Of a stretch of 64,000 nt of DNA, positions 32,444-42,874 are shown piece by piece. Position numbers and translations under genes: made by a program. Numbering within the stretch: position 1 is the first letter of the stretch; every line of letters starts with the position of its first letter. The notes under the pieces are model-generated. The model was not told the origin of the DNA. It did no database searches and saw only the letters and a list, made by a program, of their open reading frames with translations. This DNA comes from Streptomyces lavendulae subsp. lavendulae (GTDB lineage: Bacteria > Actinomycetota > Actinomycetes > Streptomycetales > Streptomycetaceae), in NCBI RefSeq assembly GCF_002803845.1, contig NZ_CP024985.1:4278001-4342000 (forward strand), written 5' to 3'.

Positions 32444-33685
32444 ATGACTCAGGGGGCCGGTCAGGGACCCGCGATGCGGACGGACACGCTGCGGGACTTC
32501 CGGGTGCCGGTCTCCGAACCCGCGCCGTACGCCGTGTCCGCCGGACTGCCCGGCGAGAGCCCGGTCTACGGCGAGTACCCCGCGTACTACGCCGAAGGCG
32601 CGCCCGCGGACCCGCGGCCCGGGTACCCGCCGGAGCCCATGGGGCCCCCGGCGCCCGGCCCCGTCGGCTACCCCGGGACGGAGACCGTCCCGCACCAGCG
32701 GCCCTCCGCCCACGCGGAGTTCCCCGCCGCGGACGATCCGGACGACGGCTACACGCCCACGCAGCGCGACCTGCCCGTCATCGGGCGCGCCGCCGTCTCC
32801 GGCGGGCCCGGTGACACCGTCCAGGTCCACTACGTCCCCCAGGAGGCCCCGGCCGCCGGTCCCGGGCCCCTGTACGTCGTCGGCGACGTCCACGGCTACC
32901 TCGACGAGCTCGTCACGGAACTCCAGGCCCAGGACCTGATCGACGCCGACCGCCACTGGTCCGCCGGGAACGCCCGGCTCTGGTTCCTCGGCGACTTCAC
33001 CGACCGCGGCCCCGACGGCATCGGCGTCATCGACCTCGTCATGCGGCTCTCCGCCGAGGCCGCCGCCGCCGGCGGCTACTGCAAGGCCCTGATGGGCAAT
33101 CACGAACTGCTGCTCATCGGCGCCAAGCGGTTCGGCGACACCCCCATCCAGTCCGGTGCGGGCACGGCCACCTTCCAGGCCGCCTGGCTCCTCAACGGCG
33201 GCCAGCGCACCGACATGGACCGGCTGGAGGACGTACACCTGCAGTGGATGTCCCGGCTCGACGCGGCCACCCTGGCGGACGGACACCTGCTGCTGCACTC
33301 CGACACCACCGCCTACCTCGACTACGGCGACTCCATCGAGGACGTCAACGACACCATCCACGAACTGCTCAACCGCCACGACGCAGACATCACGTGGGAC
33401 CTGTTCAGGAAGTTCACCAAGCGCTTCGCCTTCCGCGACGAGGAGACCGGTCCCGGAGCCGTACGGGAGCTCCTCGGCACCTACGGCGGCGGACGCGTCG
33501 TCCACGGCCACAGCCCGATCCCCTACCTGCTCGGCGAGGTGGGCACCGAGGACGGCGACGAGTCGCACGGACCGGAGGCCGTCGACGGGCCGCACGTGTA
33601 CGCGGACGGCCTGGCCATCGCGATGGACGGCGGCGTGACCATGGAGGGCAAGCTGCTCGTCGTTCAACTACCTCTGAGCGACTGA
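32444..33685 (+). CDS. PPP-like metallophosphoesterase
   Basis: 413 residues from ATG 32444, chosen because GGAGGGG lies four bases before it; a GTG at 32411 is an alternative. The first 110 residues are Pro/Tyr/Gly-rich and probably disordered. The catalytic domain has the metallophosphoesterase signature set: GDVHG, GDFTDRG, GNHE, a later His in 'LLLHSDTT' and 'VVHGHSP'. The GDxHG / GDxxDRG / GNHE spacing is that of Ser/Thr phosphoprotein phosphatases (PPP) and diadenosine tetraphosphatases. Two divalent metals are expected. Substrate could be phosphoproteins or Ap4A. No membrane segments. Confidence 0.87.
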   Translation: MTQGAGQGPAMRTDTLRDFRVPVSEPAPYAVSAGLPGESPVYGEYPAYYAEGAPADPRPGYPPEPMGPPAPGPVGYPGTETVPHQRPSAHAEFPAADDPDDGYTPTQRDLPVIGRAAVSGGPGDTVQVHYVPQEAPAAGPGPLYVVGDVHGYLDELVTELQAQDLIDADRHWSAGNARLWFLGDFTDRGPDGIGVIDLVMRLSAEAAAAGGYCKALMGNHELLLIGAKRFGDTPIQSGAGTATFQAAWLLNGGQRTDMDRLEDVHLQWMSRLDAATLADGHLLLHSDTTAYLDYGDSIEDVNDTIHELLNRHDADITWDLFRKFTKRFAFRDEETGPGAVRELLGTYGGGRVVHGHSPIPYLLGEVGTEDGDESHGPEAVDGPHVYADGLAIAMDGGVTMEGKLLVVQLPLSD

Positions 33686-33714
33686 GCGTTCTCGGAGCGG
33701 GGTAATTCAGCAAA

Positions 33715-33739
33715 GCCCCTGTCACCGCGTGGCAGGGGC
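33715..33739 (+). terminator. Terminator hairpin after phosphatase gene
   Basis: GCCCCTGTCAC-CGC-GTGGCAGGGGC, 11-bp stem with one T-G wobble, 29 bp after the stop. Confidence 0.75.
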
Positions 33740-33839
33740 GCTCTACCATCGCTCTATCCGTAGCAGGCTCTCCTCCGTTTGTGCCGGCGCCCGGGTCTAC
33801 GCGGGCAAACCGGCTTGTACGGAGCACAGGGGGATGCAC

Positions 33840-34646
33840 ATGACCAGCGCTCCGCACCTGCTGACCGAAGACCGACCCGAGTTCGACCGGCTCCTCGACG
33901 AAGCACTGCGCACGGCGGACGAACGGCCCGAGCTCGCCACCCTCGGGGAACGACTGAACGCCGAACAACTGCGCACGATGGCGCTGAGCGCCAGCGCACT
34001 GCTCACCGCGGCTGCCGCCGCGGAGTACGACCACTACGTCAAGGTCCGCGAAGAACTGCGCGAAGGGGCCCTGACGGCCTCCGCGAGCGGCATCGAGGAC
34101 GGCACCGACCAGGAGGACGGGGCCGGCGCGAGCGCCGTGATCGCCGTCCTCGCGCCCGTCCTAGCGGGCACCGCCATGCTGATCTTCCTGCTGGTGGGCT
34201 ACAGCCTGAAGATGATCGATCCCGAACCGGCCTTCGCCAGAACGATGCTGACGGCAGGCTGGCTCTTCGGTGCGCTGACCGTGGCCGCCCTGCTCTTCGC
34301 GGTGATCGGGCTCCTCGTGACCGCGATACGCAACAGCTCGACGGAGGTGGCGGCCGAGGAGGCCGTGCCGATACCCGACGAGCTCTCCCGGGCCCGCGAG
34401 GCCTGGCGCAACGCGCTGCTGGAGCGCGGCATCATGCCGTTCCTGCGCGACGCGCTCGCCGACCCCAGTGCCGGGTCCGGCTACCCCGTACCGCGCACGC
34501 CGGGGGCCGGGCGCATCCCCAACCTGGGATACACCCGGCCCGACTTCACCAGCCCCGGACCACGCTCACAGGGCTCCAGGCCCGGCTACACACCCCCGGA
34601 CTTCACCAGCCCCGACTTCGGCGGCCCGGAGCACGAGACGGAGTAG
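33840..34646 (+). CDS. Streptomycete membrane protein of unknown function
   Basis: 268 residues from ATG 33840, which has AGGGGG seven bases upstream; an ATG two codons earlier (33834) is possible but too close to that site. The N-terminal 100 residues are acidic and helical ('RPEFDRLLDEALRTADERPEL' by composition), then come two membrane spans, about 'VIAVLAPVLAGTAMLIFLLVG' and 'GWLFGALTVAALLFAVIGLLV', and an 80-residue C-terminal tail. The tail ends with two copies of a G-Y-T-x-P-D-F-T-S-P motif, a small internal repeat. I do not recognise the family beyond conserved streptomycete transmembrane proteins. Confidence 0.7.
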   Translation: MTSAPHLLTEDRPEFDRLLDEALRTADERPELATLGERLNAEQLRTMALSASALLTAAAAAEYDHYVKVREELREGALTASASGIEDGTDQEDGAGASAVIAVLAPVLAGTAMLIFLLVGYSLKMIDPEPAFARTMLTAGWLFGALTVAALLFAVIGLLVTAIRNSSTEVAAEEAVPIPDELSRAREAWRNALLERGIMPFLRDALADPSAGSGYPVPRTPGAGRIPNLGYTRPDFTSPGPRSQGSRPGYTPPDFTSPDFGGPEHETE

Positions 34647-34676
34647 ACCGGCTCCGGGGAACCGCACCCGGCCGAT

Positions 34677-34690
34677 GTTTCACGTGAAAC
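34677..34690. promoter_or_regulatory. parS site
   Basis: Exact GTTTCACGTGAAAC, in the convergent gap 31 bp after the membrane-protein stop. Confidence 0.93.
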
Positions 34691-34711
34691 CACGCACCGG
34701 AGGTCCGTTGC

Positions 34712-34742
34712 CCGCCGTCCGGCGACGGGTACCGGACGGCGG
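34712..34742. terminator. Bidirectional terminator hairpin
   Basis: CCGCCGTCCGG pairs with CCGGACGGCGG over a 9-base loop, between convergent genes and next to the parS at 34677. Confidence 0.7.
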
Positions 34743-34752
34743 AGGCGCCCGA

Positions 34753-35808
34753 CTACCCCGCGGCCCGGTCCTGCAGCGCCCGTCGCCGCTGAGAGGGGTC
34801 CGTCAGCGCAGGCGCGCGCCAGACGCCGTCCGGGTGGTAGAGGTTCACGCCCGGTGCCACGATCTCGTCGATCCGGTCGAGCACCGCATCGTCGAGGACC
34901 AGACCGGCCCCCTTCACCAGGGACTCCATCTGCTCCATGGTGCGCGGTCCGATGATCACCGAGGTGACCGCGGGGTGCGCGACGGGGAAGGCGACCGCCA
35001 GCTCCGGCAGCGTGCAGCCGATCTCCTCGGCCAGCGCGACGAGCTGTTCCACGGCCTCCAGCTTGGCGACGTTCACGGGGATCGCCGGATCGAAGCGCGC
35101 CGGATTCAGCGCCGCCCGCCCCGAGGTCAGGTCGACGGGCCGGCCGAGGCGCTGCTTCCCGCTCAGAAAACCCGAGGCCAGCGGGCTCCAGGTCAGCACG
35201 CCCATCCCGTAGCGGCGGGCAACCGGCAGGACGTCGGCCTCGATCCCCCGCGCCAGGATCGAGTACGGCGGCTGCTCGGTCCGGAAGCGGTGCAGCGCCC
35301 GCCGCTCGGCGACGTGATGGGCCTCGACCAGTTCCTCGGCGGGAAAGGTCGAGCACCCGAAGGAACGGATCTTGCCCGCCGTGACGAGGTCTCCGAGGAC
35401 GGACAGCGTCTCCTCGACATCGGTCGTGTGGTCCGGGCGGTGCACCTGGTAGAGGTCGATCCAGTCGGTGTCCAGCCTCCGCAGGCTGTCCTCCACGGCC
35501 CGGACGATCCAGCGCCGCGAATTGCCGCTGCGGTTGCGGCCCTCTCCCATCTGGAAGTGGACCTTCGTGGCGAGCACGACGTCGTCGCGACGCCCCTTGA
35601 GCGCCTTGCCGACGATCACCTCGGACTCTCCGGCGGAGTACATGTCCGCGGTGTCGACGAAGTTGATGCCCAGGTCGAGCGCGGCATGGATGATCCGCCC
35701 GCACTCCTCGTGATCGGGGTTCCCCACTGCCCCGAACATCATCGTTCCGAGGCAGTGCGCACTCACCTCGATGCCGGTCCCGCCCAGATTTCGGTATCGC
35801 ATGGTCAT
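34753..35808 (-). CDS. Aldo/keto reductase
   Basis: 351 residues from ATG 35808 (an ATG at 35802 is also possible). NADPH-dependent TIM-barrel reductase: the tetrad Asp-Tyr-Lys-His is visible in 'VDTADMYSAGESE', 'LATKV' and 'YQVHRPD'; cofactor-phosphate contacts lie in 'TSVIIGPRTMEQ'. The N-terminus 'MRYRNLGGTGIEVSAHCLGTMMFG' marks the YajO/Tas-like branch. TAGAGT eight bases before the start suggests a leaderless transcript. Carbonyl substrate unknown. Confidence 0.9.
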   Translation of the reverse strand: MTMRYRNLGGTGIEVSAHCLGTMMFGAVGNPDHEECGRIIHAALDLGINFVDTADMYSAGESEVIVGKALKGRRDDVVLATKVHFQMGEGRNRSGNSRRWIVRAVEDSLRRLDTDWIDLYQVHRPDHTTDVEETLSVLGDLVTAGKIRSFGCSTFPAEELVEAHHVAERRALHRFRTEQPPYSILARGIEADVLPVARRYGMGVLTWSPLASGFLSGKQRLGRPVDLTSGRAALNPARFDPAIPVNVAKLEAVEQLVALAEEIGCTLPELAVAFPVAHPAVTSVIIGPRTMEQMESLVKGAGLVLDDAVLDRIDEIVAPGVNLYHPDGVWRAPALTDPSQRRRALQDRAAG

Positions 35809-35816
35809 GCGGCCGC

Positions 35817-35822
35817 ACTCTA
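35817..35822 (-). promoter_or_regulatory. Putative leaderless -10 of aldo/keto reductase gene
   Basis: TAGAGT on the minus strand, eight bases before the ATG at 35808. Confidence 0.45.
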
Positions 35823-35957
35823 GGAGCTGGAGCACACTCCAGGGCAAGACCGCTCCACCGGTCAATCAAATCCGTGTTTTCCGGACACGCCCTGCTCCGG
35901 GACGCTGCACACCCGGCACAACCGCCTTACGGAGAAAGAATTCTGACGGTACGCCGA

Positions 35958-36380
35958 TTACTTCTTCGGCGTCAGACAGAGCACGAACTTCTCGTTGTCC
36001 AACTGCTGCGCGAGCGCGTCGAATCCGTCGCCGCAGACATTGATGTCGAAGGTGTCGTCGACGACCTTCGACACGGTGTGCGTGGCCTTGCCGTCACCGC
36101 AGCCGACCGTGTCGACCGACGGGTTGTTGGCACTGCCGGTGACCGTGACGCAGTCGCCGACCTTGGCGTGCACCGGCCCGTTGATCGCTTCGCCGATGGC
36201 CACCTTGACGATCGCCAGAACGATGATCAGCGCGAGAGTGCCGAGCAGCGAGAGCACCTTCTTGCGCTTGCTCTTCTTGGGTGCTGCTGCCGCTTCCTGT
36301 ATGGCCTCGCCGTACGGGAAGGGAGTCGCGGCGAACGCCTCGGGCGACGGCTGGGCCTGGGGGTTCTGCGGGGTGGTCAT
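35958..36380 (-). CDS. LppU/SCO3897-type membrane-anchored protein
   Basis: 140 residues. A 35-residue Pro/Ala-rich cytoplasmic part and the basic run KKSKRKK precede a single membrane span (about residues 42-64), leaving a 75-residue extracytoplasmic domain that starts 'VHAKVGDCVTVTGS'. Four cysteines (77, 94, 116, 135) could form two disulphides. The V-G-D-C-V plus C-terminal C-L pattern matches the small LppU/SCO3897 family of actinobacteria. Function unknown. No Rhodanese, lipobox or enzymatic motif. The start has GAGGATC-like sequence upstream. Confidence 0.65.
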   Translation of the reverse strand: MTTPQNPQAQPSPEAFAATPFPYGEAIQEAAAAPKKSKRKKVLSLLGTLALIIVLAIVKVAIGEAINGPVHAKVGDCVTVTGSANNPSVDTVGCGDGKATHTVSKVVDDTFDINVCGDGFDALAQQLDNEKFVLCLTPKK

Positions 36381-36582
36381 GGGATCCTCTGATGTGCGTA
36401 GCGTGGGGGGGGTCGTGCTCGCCGAACCCTACAGACACACAATTTCCATGTTCCCGACAATCGCTGCGATTTCAAGCCGCGCGTTATTCAGGTGAAATGC
36501 AAAGACTCGCCAAACGAGTTGATGCATCGGCGTCGCGGCTCTCCGGCAAAGCGTCGGACTCCCTCACCGGCTCCGAACGGCT

Positions 36583-37335
36583 TCAGCCACGCAGCTGGTC
36601 GACCACGGCCAGGAACACGAAGAAGTTGGGGACTTTGTGCACCGGGGTGTTGGACCAGGCCAGCAACTTGCCCGACTTCCCCACGAACACCACGCCGTTC
36701 TTGACCTCGACCCGCTCCACCGCGCTCCACGGCAGGCTGCCCCGTTTCGCGGTCGCCATCCCATGGGCGTTCACCGCCACGTCACCGAACCGGACGGTGT
36801 CGCCGCGGCCCACCAGATCGAGCGCTCTCGGCAGCTGCGCCCTGGTGATCTCGTGCTGAATGGCGGCTCCCCAGACCTCCGGGTCCGCGTAGAAACCCGT
36901 CAACTGGATCGTGGAACCGTCCGGCTTGAACAGCGTGTACAGGTAGCTCGTCCCGACGTACACACCGTTCGCGTAACGCCTGGTGATCTGCTGGAGCACC
37001 GATACCGAGTCCCACCGGAACGCGACCGGACGGTCACGATCGCTCACGATGAGCCCGTGGTCGAAGCAATGGATGCGCTTCGCGGCTTGCTTGCTGTTGA
37101 AGTTGGGCGTCTGCAGGAGCCGCCAGATGAAGAACAGACCGGGCAGGACGAAGGCGAGCAGTCCCAGGAGGCTGAAGAAGACCATCCCGATGACGGCCCA
37201 CATGCCCGCCCGCTTCGGGAGGAAGGACGCCCGCAGTTCTCCCAGCCCTTCGGAAGCCGCCAGGTCCAGGACCTCGCCGGGAAGCTGCTCCTGGACCGGA
37301 CGGGACTGTACGCGTTGCACTGGCGCCTCTTTCAT
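36583..37335 (-). CDS. DUF6585-type membrane protein
   Basis: 250 residues from ATG 37335. After a 40-residue soluble N-terminus there is a pair of close hydrophobic segments ('GMVFFSLLGLLAFVLPGLFFIW'-like, about residues 45-70), then a cytoplasmic PH-like beta domain: repeated strands such as 'RIHCFDHGLIVSD', 'RWDSVSVLQQITRRYANGVYVG', 'YLYTLFKPDGSTIQLTG', and a second set around 'AVERVEVKNGVVFVGKSGK'. This two-lobe arrangement is typical of the DUF6585 proteins common in Streptomyces. Function unknown; possibly lipid or protein binding at the membrane. It ends 202 bp before the LppU-type gene. Confidence 0.65.
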   Translation of the reverse strand: MKEAPVQRVQSRPVQEQLPGEVLDLAASEGLGELRASFLPKRAGMWAVIGMVFFSLLGLLAFVLPGLFFIWRLLQTPNFNSKQAAKRIHCFDHGLIVSDRDRPVAFRWDSVSVLQQITRRYANGVYVGTSYLYTLFKPDGSTIQLTGFYADPEVWGAAIQHEITRAQLPRALDLVGRGDTVRFGDVAVNAHGMATAKRGSLPWSAVERVEVKNGVVFVGKSGKLLAWSNTPVHKVPNFFVFLAVVDQLRG

Positions 37336-37416
37336 GCCGGAGAAAACCGCAGGTCGGCCGAGTGGGCCACCGGATGCTACTGGCAACCGACCGCGAACGA
37401 CAGGGGCGCCCGAAGT

Positions 37417-37450
37417 GCCGTCCCGAGAAGCAACGGCCTCCCGGGACGGC
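37417..37450 (-). terminator. Terminator hairpin after thiC
   Basis: GCCGTCCCG / CGGGACGGC, 9-bp stem, 16-base loop, 14 bp beyond the thiC stop on the minus strand. Confidence 0.6.
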
Positions 37451-37463
37451 GTTCGGCACGAGG

Positions 37464-39251
<1,788 letters not shown>

Positions 39252-39261
39252 GAGACCTGAT

Positions 39262-39382
39262 CTCCCTACGCCGGCATTACCCGGTAACAGGTTCGGCGGT
39301 CGGCGCAGCCTCTTCCCGTACGCATTTTCATGCGCGTACGGTGATCAGCGCCCTCTCAGCCCGGTGCTCCGAGCTCCCGCGT
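39262..39382 (-). ncRNA. TPP riboswitch (THI element)
   Basis: On the minus strand the aptamer runs from a GGGAGCTCGGAGCACC arm through CTGAGA (39359-39354), the conserved pyrimidine-sensing bulge, to ACCTG(n)6GGTAATGCCGGCG (about 39293-39270), which senses the pyrophosphate. A variable P3-type stem, CGTACGCGCATG / TGCGTACG, lies between. The start codon follows eleven bases later, so control is probably by hiding the AGGGAGA ribosome site. Confidence 0.93.
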
Positions 39383-39462
39383 TGTGCAAAGTAGCCCCCA
39401 CGCTAGCGTCATCTGTGGCGTGCTGAACAGTGGGCCCCCTCATCTCTTGCGATGATCTGCCG

Positions 39463-40863
39463 GTGACGTCCTTGCCGCAGCCCCCCACCACGCCCACGGA
39501 CCCCCACAGCCCCACCGGTCACGATCACGCGTCCCACGGACATGCGACCGGCGGCTCTCCGGGCGGCCACAGCCATGGCCACAGCCACGGCCACGGTCCG
39601 GCCGCCCCGGTCTCCAAGCACCTGCGCAAGGTGATCGCCGCCGTGCTGATCCCCTTCGCCGCCGCCGTCTTCGTCGGCATGGCCGTGCTCTGGCCGGGCG
39701 GCGCCCCCGCCCACGAGCGCACCGGAGTGGGCTTCGACCGCCAGACCCAGCAGGGCACGGTCGTCGCCTTGGCGAAGGTCGACTGCAAATCGGTGAACGC
39801 CTCCCAGGTACCGCCCACCGGCGACACCTCCACCCCGGAGGGCCGCGAGACGCAGGCCGCGCAGACCGGGGAGTGCAAGAAGGCGACGGTCGAGGTCGCC
39901 AGCGGACCGGACAAGGGCCGGGCCTTCTTCGAGATCGTCCAGCCCGGCGCCCCGCGGCAGTTGGAGAAGGGCCAGGAGGTGGTGGTCGCGTACGCCCCGG
40001 ACGCGCCGCGGGACCTCCAATACTCCGTCGTCGACGTGAACCGCAAGCTGCCGCTGGCCCTGCTGGCCGGGATCTTCGCCCTGGCGGTCGTCGTGGTCGG
40101 GCGGATGCGCGGGGTGTTCGCGCTCGTCGCCCTGGTGGTGAGCTTCGCGATCCTGACGCTGTTCATCCTGCCCGCGATCCTCCAGGGCTCGAACCCCCTG
40201 CTCGTCGCCGTCATCGGAGCCAGCGCGATCATGCTGATCGCCCTCTACATGTGCCACGGCCTGACGGCCCGGACCTCGGTCGCCGTCCTCGGCACCCTCG
40301 TCTCGCTGCTGCTGATCGGGCTGCTGGGCTCGCTCTTCATCGACTGGGCCTTCCTGAGCGGCAACACGGACGACAACACCGGGCTGATCCACGGCCTCTA
40401 CCCGCACATCGACATGAGCGGTCTGCTGCTCGCGGGCGTGATCATCGGCTCGCTCGGCGTCCTCGACGACGTGACCGTGACCCAGACCTCCGCGGTCTGG
40501 GAACTCCACCAGGCCGACCCGGCGATGGGCCCGCGCGGCCTGTACCGGGCGGCCATCCGGATCGGCCGCGACCACATCGCCTCGGTCGTCAACACCCTGG
40601 TGCTCGCCTACGCGGGCGCCGCGCTGCCGCTGCTCCTGCTTTTCTCGATCGCGAACAGCAGCATGGGATCGGTCGCCAACAGCGAGCTGGTCGCGGAGGA
40701 GATCGTGCGCACCCTCGTGGGCTCCATCGGGCTCGTGGCCTCCGTCCCCGTCACCACCGCGCTCGCCGCGCTGGTGGTCTCCGCCGACCGGACGGGCCCG
40801 TCGGCCGCCGCGACGGTCCCGCAGCCCGCCCGCGGCGGCCGGGGCCGCCGGCGCAAGCGCTGA
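39463..40863 (+). CDS. YibE/F-family membrane protein
   Basis: 466 residues from GTG 39463, which has GATGAT six bases upstream (leaderless pattern). The cytoplasmic N-terminus is rich in His and Gly ('HDHASHGHATGG', 'HSHGHSHGHG'), a possible metal-binding tail. A first span (about 55-75) is followed by a 115-residue outside domain with two cysteines, then seven or eight spans beginning 'PLALLAGIFALAVVVVGRMRG'. Core YibE/F motifs include 'LYMCHGLTARTSVAVLGT', 'GVIIGSLGVLDDVTVTQTSAVWEL' and 'VNTLVLAYAGAALPLLLL'. In firmicutes YibE/F-like proteins occur near transporters; function is not established. Confidence 0.85.
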   Translation: MTSLPQPPTTPTDPHSPTGHDHASHGHATGGSPGGHSHGHSHGHGPAAPVSKHLRKVIAAVLIPFAAAVFVGMAVLWPGGAPAHERTGVGFDRQTQQGTVVALAKVDCKSVNASQVPPTGDTSTPEGRETQAAQTGECKKATVEVASGPDKGRAFFEIVQPGAPRQLEKGQEVVVAYAPDAPRDLQYSVVDVNRKLPLALLAGIFALAVVVVGRMRGVFALVALVVSFAILTLFILPAILQGSNPLLVAVIGASAIMLIALYMCHGLTARTSVAVLGTLVSLLLIGLLGSLFIDWAFLSGNTDDNTGLIHGLYPHIDMSGLLLAGVIIGSLGVLDDVTVTQTSAVWELHQADPAMGPRGLYRAAIRIGRDHIASVVNTLVLAYAGAALPLLLLFSIANSSMGSVANSELVAEEIVRTLVGSIGLVASVPVTTALAALVVSADRTGPSAAATVPQPARGGRGRRRKR

Positions 40864-40865
40864 GG

Positions 40866-40888
40866 GAACGCCGGATCAGCCGGCGTTC
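40866..40888. terminator. Bidirectional terminator between YibE/F and ssgA
   Basis: GAACGCCGG-ATCAG-CCGGCGTTC, 9-bp stem, overlapping the stop codon and last codons of ssgA and lying 2 bp after the YibE/F stop. Confidence 0.7.
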
Positions 40889-41325
40889 TGCTCGTTCTGC
40901 CGCGCCTCGGCCAGGATCTTGCCGAGCTCCACGTCCAGGTTCTCCTCGAAGTCGCCGAGGTCGCGCTCCCGACCGAGCGGAACCAGCCGGTCCGTACGGT
41001 CGAGGAAGGCGACGAGCGGCGCCGCACTCGCGCGGAACAGGGCCCGGTCACAGCCCACCTGGAGGCGGATGTGGACGTCGGACAGCTCCTCGGGGTGGGT
41101 GGGGGCGATGTGCACATCGCCGTCGCCGCACGCCTTGTTGATGCCGTCGAGCAGCAGTTCCCGGCCGAACGCCCAGGTCACGGGGGCGTCTCCGGGAAGG
41201 TGGAAGGTCAGGCGCACCGCGTAGGGGTCACGGGCCTCGTATCCGAGTTCCACCGGGATCCGGAACGCGAGCTCCTCGGAAACGAGGAAGCTCATCATGA
41301 CCTCTGCCTGTACCGACTCGCGCAT
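40876..41325 (-). CDS. ssgA: Sporulation and cell-division activator SsgA
   Basis: 149 residues from ATG 41325. An in-frame ATG at 41295 (M-S-F) with AGAGGT upstream is an alternative and would give 139 residues. SsgA-like proteins have no catalytic motifs; they are actinobacterial switches that localise septum sites and control peptidoglycan remodelling. 'SFLVSEELAFRIPVELGYEARDPYAV' and 'DAPVTWAFGRELL', 'GDGDVHIAP', 'LVAFLDRTDRLVPLGRE' are the specific SsgA signatures, distinct from SsgB. The gene lies 96 bp downstream of ssgR on the same strand, the arrangement known in S. coelicolor, where SsgR activates ssgA. Confidence 0.95.
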   Translation of the reverse strand: MRESVQAEVMMSFLVSEELAFRIPVELGYEARDPYAVRLTFHLPGDAPVTWAFGRELLLDGINKACGDGDVHIAPTHPEELSDVHIRLQVGCDRALFRASAAPLVAFLDRTDRLVPLGRERDLGDFEENLDVELGKILAEARQNEQNAG

Positions 41326-41421
41326 TGCCTACCCCGCTGTAGTGGAAGTGGCCAGGAATGTCCCCCAAGGCCCACTTGACAAGAGTGGTGTAAGCGATGG
41401 CAGATCACAAGGAGTGAGTTT

Positions 41422-42192
41422 TCAGATACTGATAGAGAACGAAAGGGTGCTCAACAGCGCGCCTACTTCACTCCGTAGCCGATCGACCGCATAGAGCAAC
41501 TTGTCCTGCTGGTGCAGGGGGAGGGAAATCGCCATGGTCGCGGCGGTGTCGCCGGCGGTGATCGGAATGGCCGCGCACACCGTCCCCAGGGAGTACTCCT
41601 GCCGCTCCGTCACGGGCTGCATCCGCTCCAGGGACCCGATCCGCTCCTCCAGCGCGCTCACGTCCCGCACCGTGTAGGGGGTGATGCTCTCGACCGGATG
41701 GCGGTCGTAGTAGTCCCTGCGCGTCTTCTCGTCGAGCTGGCCGAGCAGGCACTGCCCGATGGCGTGCGCGTGGCCGGTCTCGCGGAAGTCGGCCCACTCC
41801 TCGCACGCCGGGCGGGCAGGGGTGTCCGAGACACCCACGACCTCGATCTCACCCTCGCGGTAGACCGCGAAGTAGACGGGGGCCCCGACCACGTCGCGGA
41901 AGTGCGCGAGCGAGTCGAGGATCATGCTGCGACGTTTCTGCTGAAGTCCGCCGCCCGCCAGCCGGACGGCCGCCGCGCCGAGGACGAACACACCGCCCTC
42001 CCGCCGCAGATAGCCCTCGTGGGTCAGGGTGCGCAGCAGGTGGTACGCCGTGGGGAGCGGCAGCCCGGCTTCCCGCGCCAGCTGCTTCGCCGGGGCTCCC
42101 CCGCTGTGGGACCCCGCCGCTTCCAGCAACCTCAGCGCCCGCTGCACCGAACCGATCAGGGTCGGCACACCGACGTTGTGAACCGAAGCCAA
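41422..42192 (-). CDS. ssgR: IclR-type activator SsgR
   Basis: 256 residues from a TTG at 42192, preceded by GGGGGTGAG; no ATG is available upstream. The N-terminal winged helix ('LIGSVQRALRLLEAAG', 'PAKQLAREAGLPLPTAYHLLRTLTHEGYL') is IclR-like. The C-terminal effector domain ('YFAVYREGEIEVVGVSDTP', 'GQCLLGQLDEKTRRDY', 'SLGTVCAAIPIT') follows. Position directly upstream of ssgA identifies it as SsgR, the sporulation activator of ssgA. The end 'STLSFSISI' is unusual and hydrophobic. Confidence 0.93.
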   Translation of the reverse strand: MASVHNVGVPTLIGSVQRALRLLEAAGSHSGGAPAKQLAREAGLPLPTAYHLLRTLTHEGYLRREGGVFVLGAAAVRLAGGGLQQKRRSMILDSLAHFRDVVGAPVYFAVYREGEIEVVGVSDTPARPACEEWADFRETGHAHAIGQCLLGQLDEKTRRDYYDRHPVESITPYTVRDVSALEERIGSLERMQPVTERQEYSLGTVCAAIPITAGDTAATMAISLPLHQQDKLLYAVDRLRSEVGALLSTLSFSISI

Positions 42193-42451
42193 AGCTCACC
42201 CCCAGGCGTGGCGGCGGACCTCGGGGGAGCCCGCCCTGCGGGGTCCGCCCCCGCGTGCACCGTGGCTCCTGGGGTTGTCGCCCGGCGGCCGCTCGACGTG
42301 ACCGCCTCTTCGGAGCAGGTGTACGGGCTGCCCGTGCCCAGGAAACAGCACGGATTGTCACTCTAACCACCGGTTACCGGCGAGTGGGCGGTTTGCCCAC
42401 TGCCGTTCCCCCGCCTGGGTCAATCGCGGTACCGCTCCCGGGTGGTACGTC
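42193..42451. other. Gap upstream of ssgR
   Basis: 259 bp between DUF5326 and ssgR. A small hairpin, AGTGGGC-GGTTT-GCCCACT (42383-42401), may end the DUF5326 transcript. The ssgR promoter should lie here, but I cannot place it with confidence. Confidence 0.4.
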
Positions 42452-42679
42452 CTACCAGTCGCCCGCGGAGGACTTCGAACCGCTGCCCGTGAACTTCTTG
42501 ACCGCGAAGATCAGGCCACCGACGAGGGCGACGAAGAGCAGGGCCTTGAAGACGAAGGCGATCAGCGTGCCGATGATGGTGGTGATCACTCCGCCGAAGA
42601 CGAAGATCGCAAGCAGCGGTACCGCGACCCACTTGACCCACCAGGGCATGCCCGCGAATGCCGCTCGGATGCCGTCCAT
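42452..42679 (-). CDS. DUF5326 small membrane protein
   Basis: 75 residues from ATG 42679 with GAGGTAG six bases before it; the longer frame is shadow. The sequence 'MPWWVKWVAVPLLAIFVFGGVITTIIGTLIAF' holds two or three hydrophobic spans and ends with a Lys/Gly/Ser tail 'KKFTGSGSKSSAGDW'. This matches the DUF5326 family found upstream of ssgR in Streptomyces. Function unknown; small inner-membrane protein, possibly phage-shock-like. Confidence 0.75.
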   Translation of the reverse strand: MDGIRAAFAGMPWWVKWVAVPLLAIFVFGGVITTIIGTLIAFVFKALLFVALVGGLIFAVKKFTGSGSKSSAGDW

Positions 42680-42874
42680 GTCGCTACCTCTTCCTCGTCC
42701 GTGACTTCCTGCTCCGATGCTAGGAGCGCACGGTGCGGCGCGGGGGCCCGCGAGCCCTCGGAACCCCCTGATCCGCCCCCCTAGGGGGACCGGGCCCGCG
42801 ACCCTCACCCGGCGGCCGGCCGACCCGCCGGTCCGCCGGCCCGGTCCGCCGGCCGACCCGTCGGTCCGGCGCCG